A stretch of DNA of 64,000 nucleotides from Littorina saxatilis (GCF_037325665.1 NC_090246.1:92814780-92878779); one strand, 5' to 3'. Positions 45,442 to 57,086 are shown, counted from the first letter of the stretch. The notes: generated by a model from the sequence alone, not told the origin. A program made the numbers and translations.

Positions 45442-46145
45442 CACTCCATGCTCCGAAATCCAATGTAGAACATACTACAACCAGAACGATCACTGTCGGG
45501 CGTATGTATAAATTGCAATCACAATTTTAAACGTAATGCATGACCACAGATGTTGTCGAGGTTATGTCAGCCGAGAAATCTCTTCATTGTTACATTCATT
45601 ATACATGTGTGAAATACATAGAATGCAACCGAGAGTAGGGCCATTGTGTAGTCTGATACATAAAACTTATACTTACTCTACATAGACAAGGATACTATAT
45701 TACTTACTATTAGTATGTAGCTATGGGCAGCTATAGACCATAAAAGCGAGAAGCAGCTGCATGCCTCAGTTGTCATGCAAACTCTTCATGAATTCAGTTA
45801 CAATGGCACATGACTATCTCACATTCTTTTGCCAGCACGCACAAAGTCGCCTAGTAATTAGTTATTTTTAGCATATTAGTGTTTGTTGACCCCTGAGACA
45901 TGGTGAGTAATTAATCCACCACGAACACGCGCTTATTTTTTACCACTGGTTAATTGAGTATATATATCGACAAGATGATTTGGGGGCTGATTGCCTCTCA
46001 ACTCCCCTCTCTCTGTCTCGCCTCTCTGTCTCTGTGTGTCTCTCTGCGTCTTGGTTCCTGTCTGTCTGTCCGTCTGTCTGTCTGTCTGTCTGTGTGTTTC
46101 TCTCTCTCTCTCTCTCTCTTTTTAACTTTTTAATTTTAAATTTTT
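45440..46145. other. no gene recognised
   Basis: Spacer ending in CTGT/CT-rich simple sequence at 46005-46120. Confidence 0.5.
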
Positions 46146-46159
46146 TAATTTTATCATTG

Positions 46160-46244
46160 TGTGTCTGTGCGTCCCAAGGACAGATTGTAAGAAAAGGCGT
46201 AGCCTTAAATCTTAATCCTTGTTAAATAAAGTTCAATAAAGTTC

Positions 46245-46245
<1 letters not shown>
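46160..46245 (+). mobile_element. retroposon 3' end, (AATAAAGTTC)n tail
   Basis: AAGGACAGATTGTAAGAAAA, GGCGTAGCCTTAAATCTTAA and then two AATAAAGTTCA units look like a LINE 3' end. No ORF. Confidence 0.5.

Positions 46246-46246
<1 letters not shown>

Positions 46247-46313
<67 letters not shown>
46247..46313. repeat. (CT)n microsatellite
   Basis: Pure CT tract continuing into CT-rich DNA to about 46378. Confidence 0.95.
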
Positions 46314-46319
<6 letters not shown>

Positions 46320-46837
46320 GCTCTCTTTCTCTGTCTCTCTCTCTGTCTTTGTCTCTCACTTTCTCTCTCTCTTCTTTTTCTTTATTACACATTAGTTTGA
46401 CTGCTGCATTGCATGAGGCAAGTTTTATTCTCAAAGCTTCTGTTATCGTGTGTTTCGATCGAAAACAGACAATGGGAGCGTGATACAAGCGAACATCTTG
46501 TTAAACATATTACAGGGGTGGGATTTCTTCCATCACAGACGGATTTCCGTCCCAGGAAGAATTTTGGCAACCTTTTTTATATATATACCCCCAAGCAAGA
46601 GTGATACAACCAAACATCTTCAAGTATAAAGGTTTTTGATTTTGTGCATTCATCCTCCCCCCCCCCCCCCCCTCCATTTTTGTTTTGTTTGTTTGCTGTT
46701 TTCGGTAATAAAGAGGCTCAAATAGCCCTTCATGAAATGCTAAAATTCATTTTCAGCTGGTCAGTTACAAATACCTTCAAGTTTACAAGATTTATATATT
46801 ATGCATCCCCAAAAAGCTTGTTTGTGAGAGGCCACCT

Positions 46838-47150
46838 TTTGTTTGTTTGTTTGTTTGTTTGCTTAACGCCCAGCCGACCACGAAGGGCCATATCAGGGCG
46901 GTGCTGTTTTGACATATAACGTGCGCCACACACAAGACAGAAGTCGCAGCACAGGCTTCATGTCTCACCCAGTCACATTATTCTGACACCGGACCAACCA
47001 GTCCTAGCACTAACCCCATAATGCCAGACGCCAGGCGGAGCAGCCACTTGATTGCCAATTTTAAAGTCTTAGTATGACCCGGCCGGGGTTCGAACCCACG
47101 ACCTCCCGATCACGGGGCGGACGCCTTACTACTAGGCCAACCGTGCCGGT
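46838..47150 (-). mobile_element. tRNA-derived SINE, full length
   Basis: Minus-strand head GGCACGGTTGGCCTAGTAGT with box A, then GGTCGTGGGTTCGAACCCC (box B). The conserved body includes AATAATGTGACTGGGTGAGA, and the tail is GGGCGTTAAGCAAAC plus further CAAA units. Flanked by a perfect 11-bp duplication AGAGGCCACCT (46827-46837 and 47151-47161). Confidence 0.9.
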
Positions 47151-47161
47151 AGAGGCCACCT

Positions 47162-47814
47162 AAACCCTCCATAAAATGCTAACATTCATTTTCGGCTGGG
47201 GGACGCATTTTCGGCGCGCCCTAGACCCCCCAGCAAGGGCGCTGCCCCTGCACCCCGCCGGAGCCGTAGCGGCCCCTGGACCCCGGCCTTCCAAAAATGT
47301 TCAGTCCTGGCAACATTTTGGGCTCCCACCCATGATATATATAGGGCCGTTTATCTCCCTGTAGTATCACTATCGACATTTGTGTCACTGACCCGTTGGA
47401 CAATGTGATAAAGAGTTGTTAGGTATTGTTGGGTGACATCAAAAGCACAACACACACAGATAAACTGTCACGTATCTCCTCCAACGATGAGGCTTAAAGT
47501 ACTCCAATGTAAAACATAACGTTTTCTGCTAGAAATGTAAAACTAAAAGGTCCCCCTGCGCCTTCCGTTTTGATTTTATTTGTTATTTCCTTATTTTTAT
47601 GTATGTATCGTTTAACTGAGCTGCCCTGAAAAGCAAAAATGACCGATATTTTTGTTTGCTTTGTGTCATGTGTATTTTGTTTTCATGACTCAAAGAAAAA
47701 TATTTGACAAAGACCCATACCCGCCCCCAGTCGCCCCCTCCCCGACCCACCCCTTCCTGACCCCCTTTAGCTTTGTTTCTGTGAAATACAAAATTCTGTT
47801 GATTCTGTTTCCAG
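47162..47814. other. spacer/intron upstream of UGT copy 2
   Basis: Contains GC-rich low-complexity DNA at 47215-47290. Probably part of the UGT 5' intron. Confidence 0.4.
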
Positions 47815-47909
47815 GGTGTTAGCAGTTCAAAGGGCTTCACCGAACTTTCCACTGCTATGACAAGGATGTTGTGACACTGACGAAACAACAGAACAACACA
47901 TCGACTACA
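47815..47909 (+). other. 5' UTR part of UGT copy 2 exon, with splice acceptor
   Basis: A T-rich tract ends in CCAG at 47811-47814, a good 3' splice site 95 bases before the ATG. The other UGT has the same arrangement, which supports a shared gene structure with a non-coding first exon. A five-codon upstream ORF (ATG at 47857, stop at 47872-47874) lies in this leader. Confidence 0.5.
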
Positions 47910-49451
47910 ATGGCAACAAAACATTCGCCAGCCTTGCCACCATGGCTTGCAGCAGTCCTCATCACTCTTACCGGCATGGGCATGAGCACAGTGCAGGCCA
48001 AGCGAGTCATCATGCTGCCTATGCCCTTCGAGAACCACATCGACTACCACGGCAACGTTGCACGTGCTCTTATGAAACTGGGTCACGAGGTGTGGACGAT
48101 CGTTCCGGCCATCTTGGCAGATCGAGGCAAGCTGGACACATCTGATCTCAACGTTGTGCTGTACGACACGCCCTTTGACATCGAGGACCGGACCATGCCC
48201 AGGCTGCCCGAAAGGTACTTCAAGGGCATGTCGGACAACTACGACGAGCTGGAGACGATCATGAAGGAGCACTGCGAGAGGATACTGAAGAACCACACCT
48301 TCTTCAAAACCTTGCAGCACATCAAGCCGGACTTTGTCGTCATCGACAACCTGTCTCTGGTGTACATGCTGGTGATCCTGCCTTACAAGCTGGGCGTGCC
48401 TTTCGCCTTCGTGGGGTCTTCCTACGACCCCATAGCGCAGAGAGTGCCTTTCTCCCCAGCCGTCACTCCGCTGCCTGTCTTTCCGTACAGCGACCACATG
48501 ACCTTCTTCCAGCGAGTGAAGAACACGCTGGTGTTTCTCAAGCACTGCTGGAACTACAAAGACGCCTACGAGGACGCTGTGGCGAGATTCGCTCCGGAGA
48601 AGCCGAGCATTCCCGTCGACATGCTGATCGCCAGGGCGGAGATGTGGCTGGTGGAGATGGACCACATCTTGGACTACCCCAAGCCCAGCCTGCCCAACGT
48701 CAAGTTCATCGGAGGCACCGTGAAAGGTCCTGCTGGCCCCTTACCCAAAGAGTTCAATTCCTTCATGGACGACGCCCTGGAGGGAGTGGTGTTGGTGTCC
48801 TTCGGCAAGTACGTGCTGGGTCTTCCCACTGACATCAGCGACAAGCTGTTCGAGGTGTTTGAAAGCCTGCCCATGAAGGTCATCTTCAGGTCCAACCTCA
48901 CCTCGCCCAACCCCAGCAAGATCATGACGTCCACGTGGTTACCGCAGAACGATCTGTTGGGTCATCCCAACACCAAGGTGTTCGTCAGTCATTGCGGTAA
49001 GAACGGGCAGTACGAGGCTCTCTACCACGCCGTGCCTGTCGTCGCCACCCCTCTCTTCTACGACCAACCTTACAACGCCGAGCGCATGCGCGTCAAAGGT
49101 CTTGCGGAAGTGATCGACCTGCGCACGAGCACGGCAGCGGAAATGACGGCGGCCATCATGAAGGTCGCCCGCCAGCCACGATACAAGCAAGCCATCACGG
49201 CTGCCTCACGTCTGTTTCGGCAGCAGTTCCACGTGCCCGTAGAAGTGGCGGCACGCTGGTTGGACCACGTCATGAAGTACGGAGGTGCCTATATGCGTTC
49301 TGCCGGCCAGGACCTGACCATGAACGAGTTTCTCATCTTCGATGTCATAGGTTTCCTGGCCGTGGCTTTTCTTGTGCTGCTTGCTGGCGTGTTGTACGCT
49401 GGTTTGATGGTCTACCGTCACATTGTGTGCAGGAAGAAGAAGACTGAATAA
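47910..49451 (+). CDS. UDP-glycosyltransferase (UGT), ER membrane type, copy 2
   Basis: Paralogue of the gene at 16526-18043, with long runs of identical residues throughout and the same single-coding-exon layout. The start is the ATG at 47910, giving 513 residues; the open frame reaches back to a GTG at 47871 but has no earlier ATG. Seen: a signal peptide at about 1-30 ending in VQA; candidate catalytic His at 43 (NH) and the KPDFVVID Asp; the signature at about 343-386 (WLPQNDLLGHP, SHCGKNG, DQ); a membrane span at about 473-501; and a tail ending KKKTE, a KKxx ER-retrieval motif. The UGT family glycosylates small lipophilic compounds at the ER. A tiny five-codon upstream ORF starts at 47857. 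The TAA stop (49449-49451) lies inside an AATAAA hexamer (49447-49452). A 57-67 bp minisatellite follows about 470 bp downstream. Confidence 0.94.
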   Translation: MATKHSPALPPWLAAVLITLTGMGMSTVQAKRVIMLPMPFENHIDYHGNVARALMKLGHEVWTIVPAILADRGKLDTSDLNVVLYDTPFDIEDRTMPRLPERYFKGMSDNYDELETIMKEHCERILKNHTFFKTLQHIKPDFVVIDNLSLVYMLVILPYKLGVPFAFVGSSYDPIAQRVPFSPAVTPLPVFPYSDHMTFFQRVKNTLVFLKHCWNYKDAYEDAVARFAPEKPSIPVDMLIARAEMWLVEMDHILDYPKPSLPNVKFIGGTVKGPAGPLPKEFNSFMDDALEGVVLVSFGKYVLGLPTDISDKLFEVFESLPMKVIFRSNLTSPNPSKIMTSTWLPQNDLLGHPNTKVFVSHCGKNGQYEALYHAVPVVATPLFYDQPYNAERMRVKGLAEVIDLRTSTAAEMTAAIMKVARQPRYKQAITAASRLFRQQFHVPVEVAARWLDHVMKYGGAYMRSAGQDLTMNEFLIFDVIGFLAVAFLVLLAGVLYAGLMVYRHIVCRKKKTE

Positions 49452-49574
49452 AGTACCACACAACGTAGGACTTTAGGGATTCTACATTAGCCAGGATATA
49501 TCTGTCAGTTCTAAACTATTATTTCAGTCACCATTAGGCTCATTCGGCGACAAACCGTAGGAGCTTATTCCTTT

Positions 49575-49672
49575 GCAAAGTGACCACCAACATCAACAAG
49601 AAGAAGAACAACAACAACAACGACAACAACTCTTACTACGACAACAACAACAGCAACAACAACAACAATTAG
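49575..49672. repeat. (CAA)n/(AAC)n-rich stretch, 3' of UGT copy 2
   Basis: Imperfect trinucleotide runs in the probable 3' UTR. Confidence 0.85.
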
Positions 49673-49920
49673 AGTTGCAAATTTGGACCCAAAAGTGTAA
49701 GTTTTACCGCTCAGTCATTGAACTTTACCATAAAACTCCATTTCATATGGAATAGCAGACTAAAGTTAAGTCTTTTATCCATCTGATTCCTGCGGCATTT
49801 GGACGTGGACAATGATTAACTTTCGTTTGAAAACCAGACATAGGAAGTGTAAGCCAATCCTCTCATTTCTTGGTGTAGATTTTACTCCTAACAGCGAGAT
49901 GCACAGAGCTCCGTCCGCCC

Positions 49921-50361
49921 ATAGATTGGTAGCTGCTTTCTTTGTTGTGTGACTCTCTCCCTCTCCCCCCTGTGTGGACTGCTGTATATAGATTGGTAGC
50001 TGCTTTCTTTGTTGTGTGACTCTCCCTCCTGTGTGGACTGATGTATATAGATTGGTAGCTGCTTTCTTTGTTGTGTGACTCTCCCTCCTGTGTGGACTGA
50101 TGTATATAGATTGGTAGCTGCTTTCTTTGTTGTGTGACTCTCCCTCTCCCCCCTGTGTGGACTGCTGTATATAGATTGGTAGCTGCTTTCTTTGTTGTGT
50201 GACTCTCCCTCTCCCCCCTGTGTGGACTGATGTATATAGATTGGTAGCTGCTTTCTTTGTTGTGTGACTCTCCCCCCTGTGTGGACTGATGTATATAGAT
50301 TGGTAGCTGCTTTCTTTGTTGTGTGACTCTCCCTCTCCAGTGTGGACTGCTGTATATATAG
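49921..50361. repeat. minisatellite, 7 copies of a 57-67 bp unit
   Basis: Unit: GATTGGTAGCTGCTTTCTTT, GTTGTGTGACTCTCCC, a variable CT/C tract, TGTGTGGACTG, then C or A and TGTATATA. Length variation is confined to the CT/C tract. Minus-strand open frames through it are by-products of the period. Confidence 0.93.
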
Positions 50362-50730
50362 ATCTTTGGGTGAACATTTACTTCTGTGGCTTCTGCACTG
50401 AAAATGTTATCAAAAAAATGTTGATTCAATGAGGAGTCGGTGCACTCTTACATACAGAGCAGCGACCTAATGAATTTACTTTACAGTGGTTATACGGAGC
50501 AACAGCCCAGAATGATGGAATATACTCAGCATTCTGTGCTGCAATATGGACACTATATTACTATTAAAGTGGCGAAGATCCGTTTCGAGGCATTGACGTC
50601 TCTTCTACATTACTGAGTTGACCTGTCTAACTTGACTCAGGACTTCGTGGTAGTCTAAAATATGATGTTCACAAAGACGGGAACCGAATTCCGAAATAAC
50701 AAGTGGAACATGTTGATCAAGACATTAACA

Positions 50731-50736
50731 TAATAA
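50731..50736 (+). terminator. possible polyadenylation signal of UGT copy 2
   Basis: AATAAA 1.3 kb past the stop codon. If used, the minisatellite would be transcribed in the 3' UTR. The alternative is the AATAAA that overlaps the stop codon. Confidence 0.25.
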
Positions 50737-50996
50737 AGCTTAGGTGTATTTTGAGAATGTATTTGTGTGATCTGACAATATCATTTGTATGTTTTTGTGT
50801 CAACTGTACCATGATTTTTCTTGTCTCCTCCAGCTAAGAAAAGTGCCATCGGACACTATTTTGAGAGGGAGAGAGAGGGGAAGGGGTGGGGGGGGGGGGG
50901 TTGGGAAGGTAGGACAGAGACAGACATCCAGCCAGACGGACGGGCAGGTAGACAGAAAAGCAGGCTGACAGTTACACTGGCTGGCACGCATAGCGT

Positions 50997-51485
<489 letters not shown>

Positions 51486-51553
<68 letters not shown>
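51486..51553. repeat. (GT)n microsatellite
   Basis: Pure GT tract. Confidence 0.97.
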
Positions 51554-51554
<1 letters not shown>

Positions 51555-51940
51555 CGTGTGAGTACTCAAAATGAAGAATGCATTCTGATCTCAATTTAGA
51601 CAATCCAGCTGTGTCTTTGTGGGATGGGGTTGGTTGTGTTGTATTGTACAGTGTCAGCAGCTGAAGCGTGTCGGTATGAGAATGTCTCCTTACATTGTTT
51701 AGCTGCTGCAATGTTCTTTGTAATTCAGTGTCAGTGTTCGAGTGATGCTTTGTCACGAACTTGATAGTTACACGCATGCGTCTAATGAGTCTTCTTTTAG
51801 CGTGACTGTGTCTTTGTCAGTGGAAAAAAGTCAGTGTTCAATCCAGTACAAGCTGTGCCTAATTGTGTGTGAATAAATGTGATTTGTAATTGCACAATAT
51901 GTTTTCACCGTTGTTGGTCTGTTGTATGCATATATATATT

Positions 51941-51945
<5 letters not shown>

Positions 51946-51974
<29 letters not shown>

Positions 51975-52144
51975 AGCGCGTGTGCGTGCGTGCTTGCGTG
52001 TGTGTGTGTCAGTGTGTGTGTGCGTGCTTGCGTGTGTGTGTATGCGCGCGTGCGTGCGTGTGTGTATGTGTGTGAGCGCGCGTACGTGCGTGCGTGCGTG
52101 TGTGTAAGTGTGTGTGCGCGTGCGTGTGTGTAAGTGTGCGTGTG
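51946..52144. repeat. (GT)n/(GCGT)n imperfect microsatellite
   Basis: Mixed GT, GCGT and GTAA runs that abut the LINE-derived foldback at 52145. Confidence 0.93.
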
Positions 52145-52444
52145 TTTGAGCCTTTTCACTTCCGAGGCTAGTTGAAGCCTGTCTTCAGCTCAAACCTCCA
52201 GCGGGCTCGGTCTTGGGCAAGGTGTTCCCAACCGTTAATCTCCAGCCGGTCGAGGGTCTTCATGTCTCTTTTGCAGACATCTCTGTATCGAAGTTGGGGG
52301 CGTCCCTGCATGCGCTCTCTTTGGGGATCCTGCCGTCTTCCATTCTGCGGACAAGACCGAGCACGCTAGAGGCTCGAGCTGAAGAGAGGCTTAGCCAAGG
52401 GAGAAGAGAAGCTTCAACTAGCCTCGGAAGTGAAAAGGCTCAAA
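52145..52444 (-). mobile_element. LINE ORF2 3' end with inverted duplicate of its own tail
   Basis: The minus strand encodes GRPQLRYRDVCKRDMKTL, INGWEHLAQDRARWRFEL and a stop, the C-terminus common to many snail LINEs. The 3' tail TTCAACTAGCCTCGGAAGTG and AAAAGGCTCAAA is present at both ends in opposite orientation, with homology continuing into CTTCAGCTC and GCTCGGTCTTG. The whole unit folds back on itself. Confidence 0.75.
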
Positions 52445-52812
52445 GCCAAAGAAACGAACAGCAATGAATTAACACCACACACTGTCACAAAATGTTAATG
52501 TGGTCGCTGCGGGCAGAGACTCACGCATCGGTCTACACAGTTTCAGCCATAGCAGGCGCTGTTCCCGTGCATCTTGAACTGAACAATCCTCCCAGGCGCA
52601 GAGATCCATGGCCCCACGGGACCGACGGATGCTGACGACAAGAAAAGCCTTGTGTTTTCGACCTACATAACTTGCATGTTACCTCTTTCATTAAATTCAA
52701 AATGTAATGAAAGCTGTAACACTATGACTGCAACTGAGTTATGCGTGTCGTGTCGTGTCGTGTACGTCTATGTTGTGTTTTCGAACTACCTAACTTGGCA
52801 TTGATCTCAATA
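52445..52812. other. no gene recognised
   Basis: Spacer with CGTGT repeats at 52745-52765. Confidence 0.5.
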
Positions 52813-53467
52813 GGGGAAAGTTGCCTAATATGGACCACTGCCTAAAATGGACCACCTCATGTTCTGACAAACTAACGGCGCTAGACCTCTCAAAACAATT
52901 TCATTCGCTGTATTCGCCCTCTCTGGATAACTTGCACATGTCAAAACTGTTGCAGAAACACAAACCTCAAAACCGTTAGGCTTTTTATCTTTTTTTCACT
53001 TTTGGCAGCATTCACTCTAAATTTGACGCCTAAAATTGATTCGTTTCTGTCCACAGCCAATCAAAGCTGTTATCACACAAAAATGCATATATATATTTAT
53101 CCTACATACGTGAGAGAGACACCCGTGAGATAATAATCGTTCAAATCACACGTGTGTATATCATGTAAATGAGGTCATGTCAAGCAAGTCTGGCAGGGAC
53201 CTGTTTTTCCACTGCTTATGATGCCAAAGTCACCGAGACAAACGTCATTATAGAAACAAAAATTGCGCTCGCTAATTACCCTCGATGAATTTGTATAACT
53301 AACACGTCACGCCACACTTTCAGAGTGACGTTTCTTTGCTTTGACGTAATAGATTGCACGAGGCTTTAGAAGAGATCGAGGTTCCAAAACAAGCGTCTTC
53401 AATTTAGCTGCCTCGAATGCAGGAAATTTTCAGTAAAATACACGTAAGTACAGTATGTAGGATAAAC

Positions 53468-53895
53468 AGAATACTACATGGCTTGCTGTGTCGTACCAGA
53501 TTTACACTCATTGCTTTTTCCAGGGCCGGACTAGGCTAAGAGGAGGGGGGGGTTGCCAGTGGGGGTCAGGGGGCGAAGCCCCCTGAAGCTGATGGGTAGG
53601 TCATATTCTGAGATAGCAAAATGGTCGCTCCTTGCATGAAACGGCATAAAATAAACAATAATAAAAAATGTTTTAAATAAGTGAGGTACATGTTTAGGCT
53701 AGGGGGGGGGTTGCGCAACCCCCATAACCCCCCCGGTAGTCCGGCCCTGTTTTCAAATAGTGAACAGCTCGCTTTCGCTCGCAGTTCAATATTTAAAAAA
53801 AACAATTCGTGAAAAAACAAGAAATTGGATCCGGACCCCACGGGAAGAAGAAGAAGAAGAAATCTGGTACGATACAGCAAGCCATGTAGTATTCT
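53468..53895. mobile_element. foldback with 36-bp inverted ends, holding a MITE
   Basis: Arms 53468-53503 and 53860-53895 (AGAATACTACATGGCTTGCT, then TCGTACCAGATTT) pair with one mismatch. About 200 bp remain once the MITE at 53521-53749 is removed. A (GAA)n run precedes the right arm. Confidence 0.6.
53521..53749. mobile_element. hAT5-like MITE
   Basis: Ends CAGGGCCGGACTAGG and GGTAGTCCGGCCCTG, flanked by TTTTC (53516-53520 and 53750-53754). G- and C-runs near both ends and GGTTGCGCAACCCC inside. Same family as 32370-32849. Confidence 0.8.
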
Positions 53896-54542
53896 CTCTA
53901 TATCATATATAATAGCGAAGACTGTATTTGTTACATTTTAGCAGTGTTGACCCCGAGTTTCTACTGCAAACAAAAAATAATAGCATAATCTCAAAGTATG
54001 TGCGAGTCCCCTAATATGGACCACCTTCAACAAATCGAAGAAAATAAAAGCTGAAGCTATTTTCATTAATTCATTAAGAAGCTTGCTGGAAATAACCTAT
54101 AACTAGCCCTCGAGATTTAAAAAAAAAATATAACAAAAAGTCTTCTTTTCGTGGAAGTTGATAATTGCACTTATTGTTTTTGATTAAGCTTCTTTAGTTT
54201 CCTGGTGTGCTTCAAATAATGCTCTCATCAACCCGAAACAGATAAATCTAAAGCATATTTGAATTAGTCTGACTTGTACACGAAGTTGTATCATGTTATT
54301 TTGAAGTATAGGGGGCTTTTTACAGTGATTCGTGAAGGCCGCTTCACTGGTCCATATTAGGCGCCCAGGCTCCTAATATGGACCATTTGTGATTTTTTCT
54401 GTATTTAATTTTTGCTGAATGTCTATCAAAGCTATTTCACTCTAATTAGGCCTAACGGTTACTGAACCTAAGAGAGAAGGACTACCAAACACAAAATGAA
54501 ACTTCTTCGCAAGAAAACAAGCTAGTTATCAGCATGAAACAA

Positions 54543-55405
54543 CAAGTCGCGTAAGGCGAAAATACAATATTTAGTCAAGTAGCTGTCGAACTCACAGAAT
54601 GAAACTGAACGCAACGCAACGCAGCAAGACCGTATACTCGTAGCATCGTCACTCCACCGCCCGTGGCAAAGGCAGTGCACGTGGAATTGACAAGAAGAGC
54701 GGGGTATTCGTTGCGCTGAGAAGGATAGCACGCTTTTCTGTACCTCTCTTCGTTTTAACTTTCTGAGCGTGTTTTTAATCCAAACATATCATATCTATAT
54801 ATTTTTGGAATCAGGAACCGACAAGGAATAAGATGAAAGTGTTTTTAAATTGATTTCGAAAAAAAAAATTTGATAATAATTTTTATATATTTAATTTTCA
54901 GAGCTTGTTTTTAATCCGAATATAACATATTTATATGTTTTTGGAATCAGCAAATGATGGAGAATAAGATAAATGTAAATTTGGATCGTTTTATAAATTT
55001 TTATTTTTTTTTACAATTTTCCGATTTTTAATGACCAAAGTCATTAATTAATTTTTAAGCCACCAAGCTGAAATGCAATACCGAACCCCGGGCTTCGTTG
55101 AAGAGTACTTGACCAAAATTTCAACCAATTTGGTTGAAAAATGAGGGCGTGACAGTGCCGCCTCAACTTTCACGAAAAGCCGGATATGACGTCATCAAAG
55201 ACATTTATCAAAAAAATGAAAAAAACGTTCGGGGATTTCATACCCAGGAACTCTCATGTCAAATTTCATAAAGATCGGTCCAGTAGTTTAGTCTGAATCG
55301 CTCTACACACACACACACACGCACACACGCACATACACCACGACCCTCGTTTCGATTCCTCCTCGATGTTAAAATATTTAGTCAAAACTTGACTAAATAT
55401 AAAAA
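54543..55405 (-). mobile_element. CRE-repeat family, complete copy F
   Basis: Reads CAAGTCGCGTAAGGCGAAAA at the left and TTTAGTCAAAACTTGACTAA at the right on the plus strand. TGACGTCA at 55187-55194. Its (CA)n tract is short (55307-55336). It sits inside the TA element; the related fragment at 38866-39247 lacks it. Confidence 0.85.
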
Positions 55406-55539
55406 GTGGTCCATATTAGGAGCCCTTCCCCTACGCTGTAGCTATTTATTCGGCGTGTGATTAGGTTCGCGTCAGGATTCCGCGTCATACACCGGAAACG
55501 CTGCTGTCAACTAGCAAAAGAGCGTCTGCCACTTCCGCC

Positions 55540-55628
55540 TTGAAGTTGTGGAGATTCGTGTAGACTGACCATAGTCCGCGAATTTCTGCCGATAACTCCT
55601 GAATTTTCTCGAAACAAGACATTTACAG
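55540..55628 (+). other. ARPC1: possible ARPC1 non-coding first exon
   Basis: A stretch that matches no other repeat in the window ends ATTTACAG followed by gtattg at 55629, a plausible splice donor about 1.45 kb upstream of the acceptor of coding exon 1. It starts just after the end of a TA-flanked transposon (55431). The exon start is not determined. Confidence 0.35.
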
Positions 55629-56163
55629 GTATTGTACTGAATATATGGTTTCGTTCTGCGAAAAAGAGATTGTTTTATAAGCCCAGATTGTGTTGCATTT
55701 CCAGCAATCGTAACTTTCGCAAGTGTGATACGCCCCTGCCGGTTGCCTGAGACTGAGTCATGCGAAGACTAGACTGAGGAAGACTTCCTTGTTCTGTCCC
55801 ATTAGCTTTTATGTATGTTAATTGGCCTGATTTGCTAGATAGAGCTGGGAGATCTTTCAGATTTCTTGTTGATGTGTCGGGATGGATCTGTCTTTGTTAT
55901 TAATTCAGATTCACTTCAAGTATTCAAAATCACACCTTCATACTCTTACTAAATACTTCAGTGCAGTGTATAAGTTGTTGGAGTATTTTTTTCCAAATTA
56001 CTTTCTTCTTCCCCCATGAGAGAAATAGAAATTAGAAGTTCATTAGGCATTCATCTTACTCAGTCTGACTCCGTTATTCAGACCGTCATATTCTTGGGTA
56101 GTATTCAGTAGTAGTAATATCATACATAATATAATATGACAGAATAGTCAACTTATTTAGCTG

Positions 56164-56549
56164 TTCTTCTTCTTCTTCGTTTATGGGCTGAAACTTCCAT
56201 GTTCACTCATGGTTTTGCACGAGTGGGTTTTACGTGTACTTAGATTGTTTTTACCTCGCAATTCAGGCAGCCATAGGCCGCTTTCAGGGGAAGCATGCTG
56301 GTTATTTTTGTGTTTCTATAACCCACCGAACTCTGACGTGGATTACCGGATCTTTTTCGTGCGCACTTGGTCTTGTGCTTGCATGTACACAGGAAGGGGG
56401 ATAAGGCACAAGCAGGTCTGCACATAAGTTAATTGACCTGGGGCTGGGAGCTCCGAAAAATCTCCACCCTTAACCCCGCAGCCGGGATTTGAACTTACGA
56501 CCTTCCGTTTATGAGGCCAATATCTTGTCCACTAGGCAACTGCGCCTGT
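56164..56549 (-). mobile_element. tRNA-type SINE with conserved central domain
   Basis: The minus strand begins AGGCGCAGTTGCCTAGTGG (box A), then GGTCGTAAGTTCAAATCCC (box B). It has a central AGAGTTCGGTGGGTTATAGA block followed by AACAC, and ends in a GAA-rich tail. The central block resembles domains shared by SINEs across invertebrates. It lies in the presumed first ARPC1 intron. Confidence 0.8.
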
Positions 56550-57086
56550 AAATCGTGAATGATCTGATACTAAAAATAACATCAAAAACCCTACATTAAA
56601 AATTGGTCTTGTATTTTAAAACAGTGAATCTATCTGTACATTATAAGGCATTCGGTTTTATTTAGTTTGTTTTTTTGTGACTGTGAGTGCAGATGGTGAA
56701 GATTCATAAACTTGCAACCATCCCAGGTCCATGCTGAGGTATCCGCATATTGAACAAGTGTATCATGTGGCACACAGATAAAAATTACAATGCTGAAAAG
56801 GGGCCTGCAAAATCGTAATGTTTGAGTAAATAACTCATTAACTGTCTGATGAGAATATCCAGGCCATTTTTTTTTTAATTTTTTTTTTTAGAAATGAAGG
56901 TCTTCCACCATATTTACTAATTTGTTAAGCATTGTCAGTCTGTTAAACAGTGTTGTTTAAGTAATTAACTTCTCACTTGTCACTCTGGCACATTTATTAG
57001 AATTAGTTTTTTTTTTTTTAAATGTATAGTAATAATATGGTATTGATGGATTTTGATGATACATCATCTTTTTGACTTACAGAACG

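Larger units (their letters stand above)
52813..55431. mobile_element. TA-flanked TIR element (Tc1/mariner-like), 2.6 kb with insertions
   Basis: Ends GGGGAAAGTTGCCTAATATG and CATATTAGGAGCCCTTCCCC are inverted, and the next bases GACCAC also match. It is flanked by TA on both sides. There is no transposase frame. It contains a 36-bp inverted-repeat pair around a hAT5-like MITE and a complete CRE repeat. Confidence 0.7.

Noticed and set aside
47583-48665. 360-codon minus-strand open frame
   Set aside because: Antisense shadow of UGT copy 2: high GC at third positions keeps the opposite strand open. It has no family resemblance.
49775-50429. Two overlapping ~190-codon minus-strand frames with repeated HNKESSYQS
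   Set aside because: Translation of a minisatellite; repeats with stop-free units give long frames by chance.
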